DNA of 64,000 nucleotides. It comes from Nitrososphaerota archaeon. Its GTDB lineage: Archaea > Thermoproteota > Nitrososphaeria > Nitrososphaerales > CADDZS01. The stretch covers positions 59,369 through 123,368 of the forward strand of contig JAJPHP010000048.1 in assembly GCA_021325255.1 (NCBI GenBank), read 5' to 3'. The notes under the pieces were generated by a model that searched no databases, was not told the DNA's origin, and saw nothing but the letters and a program-made list of their open reading frames with translations. The position numbers and the translations under genes were made by a program. Of the stretch, positions 44,541 to 53,377 are shown one piece after another (within the stretch, counting starts at the first letter, position 1; each line of letters starts with the position of its first letter).

Positions 44541-45382
44541 ATTGGCAAGAACGTAACGCCCTCTGTCATAGAGTAAACCGAGGGTCGCTGATCATTCAAG
44601 TGGAGCAAGAAAAAAGAACGCGAATTCGGTACTTAGTAAAGCCACCGTCAGGATAAGAAGCTCCCAAGCCCGTCGCCCACTTTGATTATCTTTGTGACCG
44701 AATCAACAATTGGCTGATATCAAGAGCAACGTCGCAAACAATTACCAATCACTCGTTGTCTTTGGTGTCCGTGTAGTACTTTGCCACTTAAAGTAACCAA
44801 GACATAAGTAATGAGTTCATATAGTAAAATCCGAGTATACTTTTCACACAGGCGCTCTTTTTTCATCTGTTCTTCAACTACGTTGAAGATGCACAATTCT
44901 TGTACCTTTCACCGAAGAAAACAACAAATTCACATTGATTGATTCGTCGTCATTCTTGATACTCAGTGATATATCGTCCGAGATCATACTGCTCTCAAAT
45001 GGTACACGCGCCCCTCCTTTAACTTGAGGTGTGGTTGCACCGGTAAGCAATCGAAGGGATAGCTCCTCATACTAACCGTGGTGGCCTGTAAGAGGAGGAT
45101 CAGTCATCTTCCTACATGCTCATCGCGGGAGAGATATGCAGATCGCACACCCAAAGAGCATAGATGGTTTTCAGTCCTTCTGGCCCTCCAATCACTTATC
45201 TTGACCCAACGAAATAAGGAAAGCCTTTTGAGGCAACTCTCATAATTTCCTTCAAATTTCCCCTCTCCGCCTTTGATAAGCAAGAAATTCAGAGCACCTG
45301 CGGATTCTTCTTAATGAGAGAAACAAATTCTCGGTTTGCATCTTCAAACAGGAAACGAAAAGCCCTCTGCTAAAATTGGAAA
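44541..45382. other. 840-base gap, no gene called
   Basis: No frame looks coding. Noted: TATA-like TTCATATAGTA near 44816, an 8-bp perfect hairpin (TCTTCAAC-TAC-GTTGAAGA, 44871-44889), and a CTCCTC/GAGGAG pairing at about 45063-45097. A short minus-strand frame near 44870-44990 could be a gene remnant. It does not match the SRP or RNase P RNA motifs I know. Confidence 0.5.
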
Positions 45383-46870
45383 GTGGAAAGAGATATGGCT
45401 GCATCCACAATGAAATTGGGAATGGTCAAAACAGGCGACGTCGAGTACAGAATAGATGCCTCCGCCCGAGAGGGTATGCGCGTCCCTGTCACAATTTATG
45501 CAAACGAAGCTCTAATTGCAAAGATGGAAACCGACCGAACAATAGATCAGGCGGTTAATGTGGCACATCTCCCAGGAGTGAAGAAGCACGTCATCGTCCT
45601 TCCGGATGGTCACGAAGGCTATGGTTTTCCAATAGGCGGCGTAGCTGCTACCGACTTTCAGGCTGGAGTGATTTCTCCAGGCGGAGTGGGCTACGACATT
45701 AACTGCGGAGTCAGGTTAATCAGAACGAATTTGACCGAGCTGGACGTCAGACCGAAACTTAGACAGCTCGTTCGAGAGCTGTACAACGCCGTCCCATCCG
45801 GACTTGGCAATGTTGGGGCTTTGAATGTCTCAGGCCAGCAGCTGGACAACGTTCTCTCCGAGGGCTCAAAGTGGGCTGTCTCGAATGGATATGGCATTTC
45901 TTCTGATCTTGAGTTTTGCGAAGAGAATGGAACAATGAAGCACTCCGACCCCTCCAAAGTGTCCGGAGAAGCAAAGAAAAGAGGGTCAAAGTCCCTCGGG
46001 ACTCTGGGATCAGGCAATCACTTTCTGGAGGTGGAGACCGTGAACGAGATTCACGATCCCGAGGCAGCAAGAACTTTCGGCATAACTGGGAAAGGGCAGG
46101 TCTGTGTACTCATGCATACTGGGAGCAGGGGGCTTGGGCATCAAGTATGCAGCGACTATCTCAGAATAGTTGAGGCAGGTGCTTCCGCGTTCAACATCAA
46201 ACTGCCAGACAGGGAGCTCGCTTGCGCGCCCGCCGGATCGAGAGAGGCTGAAAATTACAGACTCGCGATGGGCTCTGCTCTAAATTATGCTTGGACAAAC
46301 AGGCAGATCATAACATATCGCATCAGGCGTGCATTTGAGAAAGTATTTGCCATGAGCGAGTCAGATCTTGATATGAAGCTCGTCTACGACGTCGCCCACA
46401 ATATCTGCAAGGTCGAGGAGCACTCGACCGATCCTGGCAATCCAAAGAAGAAGGAGAAGGTCTTCGTTCACAGAAAGGGGGCGACTAGAGCATTTCCAAA
46501 AGGGAGAGAGGAGATACCTCGGACTTATAGGGCGGTTGGTCAACCAGTCCTGATTCCAGGTTCGATGGGGACAGCGTCGTGGGTGCTTCTAGGAAGGGAG
46601 AAATCAATGGAAGCGAGCTTTGGTTCAACAGCTCATGGCGCTGGCAGGATGATGTCTCGGGGTGCAGCAATCAGGACCTATCCCTTTGAAAAAGTCAAGC
46701 AGGATCTTGAATCGAAGGGAATCATGCTCGAATCTGCGAGCAAGAAGGGGGTCGTAGAGGAGGCACCGGGAGCCTACAAAGACGTAGATTCTGTAGCGGA
46801 TGTCTCAGACAAGGTTGGGATTGCAACCAAGGTGATCAGGCTCACCCCAATGGCGGTTGTAAAAGGTTAG
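45383..46870 (+). CDS. rtcB: tRNA-splicing RNA ligase RtcB
   Basis: 495 aa. GTP-dependent ligase joining 2',3'-cyclic phosphate and 5'-OH ends of tRNA exons. Visible: DGHEGYGFPIGGVAATD, GGVGYDINCGVR (metal ligand Cys), GSGNHFLEVE, HTGSRGLGHQV, and the guanylation His in AHGAGRMMSR. GTG at 45383 or ATG at 45395 as start. The neighbouring intron-bearing tRNAs give it a clear local substrate. Confidence 0.95.
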   Translation: MERDMAASTMKLGMVKTGDVEYRIDASAREGMRVPVTIYANEALIAKMETDRTIDQAVNVAHLPGVKKHVIVLPDGHEGYGFPIGGVAATDFQAGVISPGGVGYDINCGVRLIRTNLTELDVRPKLRQLVRELYNAVPSGLGNVGALNVSGQQLDNVLSEGSKWAVSNGYGISSDLEFCEENGTMKHSDPSKVSGEAKKRGSKSLGTLGSGNHFLEVETVNEIHDPEAARTFGITGKGQVCVLMHTGSRGLGHQVCSDYLRIVEAGASAFNIKLPDRELACAPAGSREAENYRLAMGSALNYAWTNRQIITYRIRRAFEKVFAMSESDLDMKLVYDVAHNICKVEEHSTDPGNPKKKEKVFVHRKGATRAFPKGREEIPRTYRAVGQPVLIPGSMGTASWVLLGREKSMEASFGSTAHGAGRMMSRGAAIRTYPFEKVKQDLESKGIMLESASKKGVVEEAPGAYKDVDSVADVSDKVGIATKVIRLTPMAVVKG

Positions 46871-46993
46871 AGAGCGCGCGGTTCTACTCTTTTCTCTACT
46901 CTTCTTTACTCTGCTTTAGTATTCTCTTGCGAATGAGTATAATCGACATCAACTCGGAAAGATCATACTTCCCTTCGGAGCATTTCTTGCGGC

Positions 46994-49114
46994 TTACTCG
47001 GCTTTCTGCTGAACTGCGGCAACCGCAGGTTTGCCCCACTTTACTTTCACATGCCTAAGTGGAGGTGTTATGCTGTTGAACTCGGTTCCAGTCCCTACGT
47101 AGAACTTTGAGAAGAATTCGTACAGGTGGAGCCTGAGGCTCTGAACGTAAACAATCAACCCCTCGAACGCAAATACCAACAGATTGAGTACAATAACAAA
47201 GGGCAACGACACTAGCCCGAAGCCAAAGTAGAGGAGATTTATGGCAGAAAGTAGTGCAGCATGCACAATGAGAAGAATGGCGAGCCTTACATAGCTCACA
47301 GTATTCCCGACGAACTTGGAAACTACCCACTCTAAGAACTCCATAGTCGCGAGCCCAAGTTCAGAAAGAACTGAACCGTGAATCTTGCCTGCTCTTGCCA
47401 ACAGTGGACCCGAGACGAATAACCAAATGATCGAAGCGATGAGTCCATACAGTCCTACGGTTGCCTGCAGATTGCTCCCGTTGAGTGATGCGCCCAGACT
47501 GTAGTGTTCAGCCTTGAATGCAAAGGCGAAAATAAGGAAGAATGAATAGCCAGAAATTGTCGGGAGGAGGCTCGCGAGCATGTGCCAGTAGTCCGCGGAT
47601 TTTACCTTGTTGTATATTGCAATACCCATCCCCAGGTAAATGTCGATTATTCCAATGTAAATCGTGGTCTTTATGAAGAAAAGTACGGTCGGGGTATTGA
47701 ACGCAAGTCCATTCGGGTTTGCCGCAGAAATTTCCTGCTTTAGAGGTTCAAGCCAGCCTAGCCCGATTGTCTTTGGAAAATTAAACAAACCAGCAAAGTC
47801 AAACCCGAAGGCTTCTCCCACAATGAAGCCGACGATTGTAGCACATATTCCGGCAAGCAGCAGCAGAATTCCCCAGTTCTTCAGGTCAACCGTCCCCCTC
47901 CAGAATATCACGCCGCCCACTATCATCAGCAGGATGCCGTGACCTACGTCACCGAACATCAGGCCGTAGAATATGGGAAACGTTATTGCAACGATTGGCG
48001 TTGGATCGAACTCGCCATATACCGGTGGGCCGCTAGTCACTGTGACGGCTTCGTGGGCCTTGACCGCCTTGTTCTTGTTCTTGAAAAGTGTCGGCGGCTG
48101 ATCCACTTCGGTAGCACCCGTCTCGGCTTCGTGCAATCCCTCGGCATAGGATTCGTGAGGGTCGACCTCTTTCTTGAGCAGGGGCCACCTGCCGCCGATC
48201 CTAGATTCCAGTTTAGGTACGAGTGAAGTTGGCACGTAGCCCTGTACCATCGAGACGCGTTTCAACTTCCCGGATTTCTTCAGTTCATCTAAGACTCTGT
48301 AGGCAAGGTCGGCTGCTTCTCGGAGGCCGAGAATACTATCATTGATTGATTTCACTGTGGCGGAAGTCTGCCCTATGTTTTCCTGGATTTGCTTGCCTGC
48401 CTCCATTAGACGGTGGCCCATTTCTCGGTAGGCTGCCTCAGGACTCTGGGGAAGATCCTTTGGAATCGCTAGTGTCCTTGCATCAAAGCTTCGGAGAGTC
48501 TTTGAGATCCTATCAGATTGCTCGCGCGTCCCGACAACCAGCAACGCCACCTCGGTTTGGGAGAGAGGCGTCGTTATTATCGTCGACTCTGGAAGGCTCT
48601 TTCTCAACTCTTCGACGTCTTTGGAGTTCAAAATCACAAATTCAGCGTGAAATCTCTTCAAGGCAGATAGGGCGCCCAAGTCCACGCTGTAGGTAGACAA
48701 TGCTTGGATTCCCCTCTGCATGGCCGCGAGATCATCTCGCTTCTTTTCTAGAGACCTTCGCTGTCTGATTAGCTCGCCAAGTGATTGGATGATCGGTGTA
48801 GCTCGCGACTCGAGATTTGTCACATAATCATCCCAGTTCGAAGCTTCTATCTCAGTGGAGTCGTACTTTATACCAGCAAAGGCTTTCCGCATCGCAGGAG
48901 GATCTAGATTTAGCCCCATGTTGTCGACGATGAAGGTGAGTTCGGAGGAAATCCTGTAAGCATTTGAAGCAAGTTGGGAGAGTCTCTTGTCATAGACTTC
49001 TGATTCGGTGGAGATTGGGTGAAATTGACCGATTTCTGCAATGTATCCAGAAGCCTCGGGCATGTCGCTCCTAGGAACGAATAGGGTGATCTTAGATAAT
49101 CTGGAAACGCCCAA
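46994..49114 (-). CDS. atpI: A-type ATP synthase subunit I (a)
   Basis: 706 aa. The N-terminal 340 residues are cytoplasmic and coiled-coil-like (RQRRSLEKKRDDLAAM). The C-terminal half has 7-8 TM helices (PTPIVAITFPIFYGLMFGDVGHG, then VSKFVGNTVSYVRLA with the essential Arg). It forms the proton path with the K ring. Divergent from the K-subunit gene, 315 bases apart. Confidence 0.93.
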   Translation of the reverse strand: MGVSRLSKITLFVPRSDMPEASGYIAEIGQFHPISTESEVYDKRLSQLASNAYRISSELTFIVDNMGLNLDPPAMRKAFAGIKYDSTEIEASNWDDYVTNLESRATPIIQSLGELIRQRRSLEKKRDDLAAMQRGIQALSTYSVDLGALSALKRFHAEFVILNSKDVEELRKSLPESTIITTPLSQTEVALLVVGTREQSDRISKTLRSFDARTLAIPKDLPQSPEAAYREMGHRLMEAGKQIQENIGQTSATVKSINDSILGLREAADLAYRVLDELKKSGKLKRVSMVQGYVPTSLVPKLESRIGGRWPLLKKEVDPHESYAEGLHEAETGATEVDQPPTLFKNKNKAVKAHEAVTVTSGPPVYGEFDPTPIVAITFPIFYGLMFGDVGHGILLMIVGGVIFWRGTVDLKNWGILLLLAGICATIVGFIVGEAFGFDFAGLFNFPKTIGLGWLEPLKQEISAANPNGLAFNTPTVLFFIKTTIYIGIIDIYLGMGIAIYNKVKSADYWHMLASLLPTISGYSFFLIFAFAFKAEHYSLGASLNGSNLQATVGLYGLIASIIWLFVSGPLLARAGKIHGSVLSELGLATMEFLEWVVSKFVGNTVSYVRLAILLIVHAALLSAINLLYFGFGLVSLPFVIVLNLLVFAFEGLIVYVQSLRLHLYEFFSKFYVGTGTEFNSITPPLRHVKVKWGKPAVAAVQQKAE

Positions 49115-49429
49115 AGAGATAGAACTCTACCGTCTCATCCAGAGGTGGAGAATCGAGTGAGAATAAAAAAAATCCTTCAGATAGCTATTAACGGTTTCGG
49201 TAACCAACTTTAGATCGCGATCCCTTTAGTTCCCGAGTCAATTTCCCAGATTCGATGTCTTTGAACCTGAGTCTTCGAAGTTGAGACCACACTTGATTTG
49301 CTTTCTTCTTTTGACGTAGAGGGCAGCACACATGAAGACTTGTTTGACTAGGAAAAATGAGAATGGAAAATCTTCGCACTCTCCCAATACTTTTATAATG
49401 CAATTTGAGCGAGTGTTTTACGATAGATT
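49115..49429. other. Divergent promoter region of ATP synthase genes
   Basis: About 315 bases. TTTTATAATG at 49388-49397 is a TATA box for the K gene; an AT-rich TTTTTTTTATTC around 49162-49173 (minus) may serve subunit I. The minus-strand frame at 49188-49700 overlaps the K gene and is a shadow. Confidence 0.55.
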
Positions 49430-49774
49430 TTGAGGACAGCTGCTTTTGTCCTAACTTCAACTGTGGGCGCTGCCTACCTAGCGCTTCTAGCTTTGACACT
49501 TCACGTGAATGCTTATTCTGCGGTCGATAGCGCGTCGAGCCTGCTCCAATCAACTGCTCTTGCCGCCGATCCCGAAAAGGTCTTGGGCGCAGGAATTGCT
49601 TTCGGATTGGCAGCGTTGGGCGCAGGTGTTGCCGTAGGGTACGCTGGTTCTGCGGCCATTGCTGCGATTGCTGAGAAACCGAACCTCTTTGGCAGAGCAC
49701 TTGTCATTGTGGTTCTTGGTGAAGGAATTGCAATCTATGGCTTTGTCATTGTCTTTATACTCACGTCGCTGTGA
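49430..49774 (+). CDS. atpK: A-type ATP synthase subunit K (c-ring proteolipid)
   Basis: 114 aa, TTG start. An N-terminal hydrophobic, signal-like helix, then a two-helix hairpin: GIAFGLAALGAGVAVGYAG and ALVIVVLGEGIAIYGFVIVFIL. The ion-binding Glu is in LGEGIAIYG. It forms the rotating ring. A strong terminator follows. Confidence 0.93.
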   Translation: MRTAAFVLTSTVGAAYLALLALTLHVNAYSAVDSASSLLQSTALAADPEKVLGAGIAFGLAALGAGVAVGYAGSAAIAAIAEKPNLFGRALVIVVLGEGIAIYGFVIVFILTSL

Positions 49775-49815
49775 GCCAAGGCAAAATACACGCTAGAACA
49801 CGATCTTGTGAACGC

Positions 49816-49862
49816 GACCTCGCACAATTTGCGAGGTCGAATTTTTCTTCCTTTTTCCTTTC
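49816..49862 (+). terminator. Intrinsic-type terminator after atpK
   Basis: GACCTCGCA at 49816-49824 pairs perfectly with TGCGAGGTC at 49830-49838 (9-bp stem, 5-base loop), followed by GAATTTTTCTTCCTTTTTCC. The best terminator in the window. Confidence 0.75.
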
Positions 49863-49970
49863 AGACTTTCTCTAGGCTATTTCTCGAATAGCTTCACTTT
49901 ATCGAGCGGAAAGTAGAATGAGAAAACTTGACGACGAATGAGACAGAGAATGGCACTGGCGGGGCCCCAA

Positions 49971-50207
49971 TCATGCAGGAATGCTTTCTTTAGGACGCTG
50001 GTGAGTCCTCCCCATCTTGAAGGTCAATATCACGGATATTATCAAACCCACAGTGGATAGCGCAAGCGCAATCCACATTGCAATATCTCCCAGGCCCACC
50101 ATTCTGGCAAGGAGGAAACCTCCTATGCCTAAACCGAACATCAGGCCTGGCACGATGACGGCTAAAAGCAACATTGCATCTCTAATTGCCTTAGGAGACC
50201 ACGGCAT
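49971..50207 (-). CDS. Small two-TM membrane protein
   Basis: 78 aa. A basic N-terminus, TM1 (LLLAVIVPGLMFGLGIGGFLL), TM2 (MWIALALSTVGLIISVILTF), then a charged tail. No family recognised. It is single, between atpK and pyrI. Clear hydrophobic periodicity supports it. Confidence 0.55.
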   Translation of the reverse strand: MPWSPKAIRDAMLLLAVIVPGLMFGLGIGGFLLARMVGLGDIAMWIALALSTVGLIISVILTFKMGRTHQRPKESIPA

Positions 50208-50329
50208 TTGTCTTACTTACATCGCTTCTCCTTTGAATTGTACCTATTCTATCTTTCTTCATTTCTCTTGATTCCAAAACTACGCAATAGAATCTCTTTT
50301 GAGAGCAATAACCTTAGATTATGCCTCGT

Positions 50330-50800
50330 CTAAATGAGGACTGTCTCGTTCGGCGTAATAAGCCTCTGGCAGAACCTGCATTTCAATAATGGTGTTTCTC
50401 TATCCACGACGTCAATAGTTGGCGTTATCGGCTCGTGCGACAAGTTCGAAACACAAGTGGGGTTTGGGCATTTCAACAAGCCCTTGAAAACACTAGGGAG
50501 TTCGACTTTTCGTTTCTCTGCGACCTTGTAGTTCTTGATGATGTTGACAGTGGCCTGTGGGGCTATAAGAGCGAGCTTGTCAGTTTCTTCGATCTTGAGG
50601 AACCTGTTTGCTACTTTGAGGACATCTTTCTTTCCTATTTTTGAACTCGGAACGTTCATCGCAACACTGACTATCTCTCCTTCCTTTCCTGTGATCCCTA
50701 GTATTTGGAGCACCCTGAGAGCTTCGCCCGCACGGATATGATCTATCACCGTTCCTTCCTTAATTCTCCTGATTAGGAGCTGGGTTTCTTCTAGTGACAA
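50330..50800 (-). CDS. pyrI: Aspartate carbamoyltransferase regulatory chain
   Basis: 156 aa. N-terminal allosteric domain (GTVIDHIRAGEALRVLQILG; TDKLALIAPQATVNII) and C-terminal zinc domain with C-x4-C (CPNPTC) and C-x2-C (CRFC). It binds nucleotides and tunes the PyrB catalytic chain. No pyrB is adjacent in this window, which is unusual as the pair is normally an operon. Confidence 0.93.
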   Translation of the reverse strand: MSLEETQLLIRRIKEGTVIDHIRAGEALRVLQILGITGKEGEIVSVAMNVPSSKIGKKDVLKVANRFLKIEETDKLALIAPQATVNIIKNYKVAEKRKVELPSVFKGLLKCPNPTCVSNLSHEPITPTIDVVDRETPLLKCRFCQRLITPNETVLI

Positions 50801-51692
50801 GTTGAGGTCGGTTCACGCTCACCGTATGATACTATGCCAGTATTTCTATTAGCAATGAATCGAGATTTACTTTTCAGTTGAGAGTCTAAAAGAGCTTTCC
50901 TTCGGCTCAGATCAGTTTGTACAATTCCATCCGCAAATGAAGTTGCACTTGGAAGCAAAGGCACCCAGATGCCTAGACAAGTGAAAAAAGATACGACGGA
51001 ATCGGAAGAAATTCTCAGGGTTACGAGGAATCCAGACAGGTGTAGCATTCTCTGTTGCGAAGCAGACAACTGGAAGAACGCCGTGGGAAAAGAAAGATTG
51101 TACGTTGACAAACTTTTTCCTGCCGCTATAGAAGACTAATTACTAAAGTTCTGTCAACTCGGATAAATAAGCCGGAATACCATTGTTGGAAAGATAGGTG
51201 CGAACGACACGAAACAAGTAGTAGCCGTTCAGAATGAGAAGCAGCAAGAAGAGACAATACAGGAAGATAGTGGAACGCAGATGCTAGTTCCATTCTGCGA
51301 AGCGAACCTGAACTTCGTCCACAATGAGTTGCTCTACATACTCCATCCACGCATGCCTGTTGGAGACACCGTATACATCGAGAATGCTCCATAAGGGAAG
51401 CGCCGCTGAAGATAACAAAACGTCGGCGAGCTTCTCCCGAGGCATCAATACGGGGCCGCAATTGTTGGACCAAAGCTAGGCTTGACTGCGCCAGAAGGAA
51501 AAACCGAGGCTATCTTCCCGGCGCTCGGTTCCTCCCTTTACTATTTTCAAGGGTCTTCTACCCATCCACAGAACTTTTTCTTCACTAGCGTTAAATCAAA
51601 AGATGACAATGACGGACATTCACATTGCTCCAAGTTCCTTTCGAATTTCCAAAGATGATTGCTTGTGGACCAGAACAGGGGGTTAGGACAAA
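50801..51692. other. 890-base gap with a coding-like remnant
   Basis: No intact gene. A plus-strand frame from about 51172 to a TAA at 51394 reads protein-like (EANLNFVHNELLYILHPR, then VGDTVYIENAP) but lacks a proper start; an ATG at 51281 would give 37 residues. It may be a decayed gene. The minus-strand frames here look like shadows. Confidence 0.4.
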
Positions 51693-52433
51693 TTGAGCGT
51701 CGATGATGACCAGTTAAAGGCCAAGATAGGGCAGATTCTGTATAACAACTACATTACGGACAGGCTCAAGGAGGAGGTACTTCAGCGAGTCGCGCACAGG
51801 AACAGCCTCGCGCTGAGGATGAGCCTCGGCAAGGACTCAACTGGAGAGGAAGTCTTTCTCGACATACTCGTCAACCGGATAAGGCCGGAAGTCGAGGAGC
51901 TCAAGAGGTCTGTGCGAACTGAACAAATAAGGGCAGGAGATCTTAAGAAGTTCACCTGCATTATATTATCAAGTGATTCAACGCAAGCAGCAGACAACAA
52001 CAGCATTTCCACGAATTTTGAATATCTCATGAGCCAGAGCCTGAGCTGGTGGGCAAGGTATTCCGGCTCGAGGGACACTCTTAATGTCGACAAGTGGAAA
52101 ATCGAGCACGCGCTTACAATCGACAGCAGAAATGCATACTTTGCCGCCGACATTCCGATCGACAGCTTGTCTGTTCCCGAAAGCCGCAAGTACGAGGCAG
52201 GTGATATATCGAAGCTCGCTCAAAACCTTGATTCCCTGCCGCCTGTCTCGATCCGGTTGAAAGAGAATGGAAGATTCGAGCTAATACAGGGGTATCACGT
52301 CTTGCAAGCTTACGCGAAAGCAGGCCGGCGCGAAATTCCAGCGGTGATAAAGACCGTTACGGACGAGGAGGCAGAGAGGCTCTTCGAGGAAGGCAAGAGA
52401 GCCTGGGAAAGAGTGACAGTGAAAAGTCGCTGA
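51693..52433 (+). CDS. ParB/Srx-fold protein
   Basis: 246 aa, TTG start with GGGGGTTAGG Shine-Dalgarno. The N-terminal 140 residues are unknown (helical). From about residue 150 a ParB-like fold is visible: IPIDSLSVPESRKY, DISKLAQNL, then LIQGYHVLQAYAKAGRREIPAVI. ParB-like folds bind or cleave DNA or hydrolyse CTP. The canonical GxHR is GYHVL, so activity is doubtful. It is convergent with the RNase HI gene. Confidence 0.65.
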   Translation: MSVDDDQLKAKIGQILYNNYITDRLKEEVLQRVAHRNSLALRMSLGKDSTGEEVFLDILVNRIRPEVEELKRSVRTEQIRAGDLKKFTCIILSSDSTQAADNNSISTNFEYLMSQSLSWWARYSGSRDTLNVDKWKIEHALTIDSRNAYFAADIPIDSLSVPESRKYEAGDISKLAQNLDSLPPVSIRLKENGRFELIQGYHVLQAYAKAGRREIPAVIKTVTDEEAERLFEEGKRAWERVTVKSR

Positions 52434-52449
52434 AAGAGATACAGCCTAG

Positions 52450-52953
52450 TCAATTCTTCGTTGCAGTGCGGGACGCCTTTGCACTTTTGATGAATCTGGA
52501 GTAGGCGATTCGGCTTAACAGATCAGCGTCGGTATTCATGGATCTCTCGATCCACTCAATCTGCATGTTTTTGAAGCGCGAGAGCAGATCAGCCGCCTCT
52601 CTGTAGAGCTCGACGAGTCTTTTCGCCTTGACCTTGAACGTGCCGTTGAGCTGGTTGATAACAAGTTTCGAGTCCCCCCTGATCACCAATGGAGATTCGT
52701 TCAAACCATGGTCGAGCAACCACTTTAACCCGCGAATCAGTGCGGAATACTCGGCCACATTGTTCGATGCTTCGTCGCTGAACGGCTCTGCAAAAGCAAG
52801 TCCCCCTTCCTCGAAGATTTTTTCTCCGTCCATTCCTCTTATTGTGACTCCGTAGGTTGCCACTCCGCCGGGGTTCTTTGGCTCGCAGAGGCCGTCAAAA
52901 TTCATCACCAAAGTCTTGCGACAAGCACTTTTTTCCCCATCTACAGACCCCAA
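52450..52953 (-). CDS. rnhA: Ribonuclease HI
   Basis: 167 aa. Catalytic acids in order: D in MNFDGL, E in NVAEYSAL, D in IRGDSKLV, and D in NTDADLLSR. It degrades RNA in RNA-DNA hybrids. The start is uncertain: TTG 52953 gives a 16-residue extension before the first strand. Convergent with the ParB-like gene, 16 bases apart. Confidence 0.9.
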   Translation of the reverse strand: MGSVDGEKSACRKTLVMNFDGLCEPKNPGGVATYGVTIRGMDGEKIFEEGGLAFAEPFSDEASNNVAEYSALIRGLKWLLDHGLNESPLVIRGDSKLVINQLNGTFKVKAKRLVELYREAADLLSRFKNMQIEWIERSMNTDADLLSRIAYSRFIKSAKASRTATKN

Positions 52954-53179
52954 TTTACTCCCCCATTCTCTGTCCGGATCTCTCGCCGTTCCGTCGACCT
53001 TTTCTTCTAAAGCAGACCCACGAGACAGTCTTTTTTAGCGAAATCAAAATCAAGTGGAGCGACGTACTCTTTCTTATTTTGGCAACTGAAAAGCAGCTTG
53101 AAATTCCTTCGCTTTTGAGATTAGAAAATTGATACTTTATGCTTTATAATTTCAGTCGTTGGGGTTTCGCTTGTATTTG

Positions 53180-53377
53180 ATGGTTCGAAGAGTGCAGGTC
53201 ATTCGAAGAGATCCAGTCCCAGAGACACTGGGTGATTGGCTCGATAAATGGGAACCGCGGATTCCTAGTCTACGTCGGAAAAGGAAGACCCAGGAAAGGA
53301 AGACCAAGGCGGACAATGCTTTGGACGAGCTGGAGTTTCTATTGGCTAGGACCGTGGAGAGTCAGGTGTCCGAGTAG
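53180..53377 (+). CDS. Small basic hypothetical protein
   Basis: 65 aa from ATG 53180. A TTG at 53159 is also in frame, but a TATA-like TTTATAAT at 53142-53149 is about 34 bases before the ATG, favouring it. Contains DWLDKWEPRIPSLRRKRK and a helical acidic tail. Overlaps the aminotransferase 3' end by 16 bases, tail to tail. No family recognised. Confidence 0.5.
   Translation: MVRRVQVIRRDPVPETLGDWLDKWEPRIPSLRRKRKTQERKTKADNALDELEFLLARTVESQVSE

Noticed and set aside
44871..44889. Terminator for Hel308
   Set aside because: The perfect hairpin is about 330 bases past the stop and is not followed by a T tract on either strand.
49188..49700. 170-codon minus-strand frame
   Set aside because: It lies antisense to atpK, is very Gln/Arg-rich and has no domain; a shadow frame.
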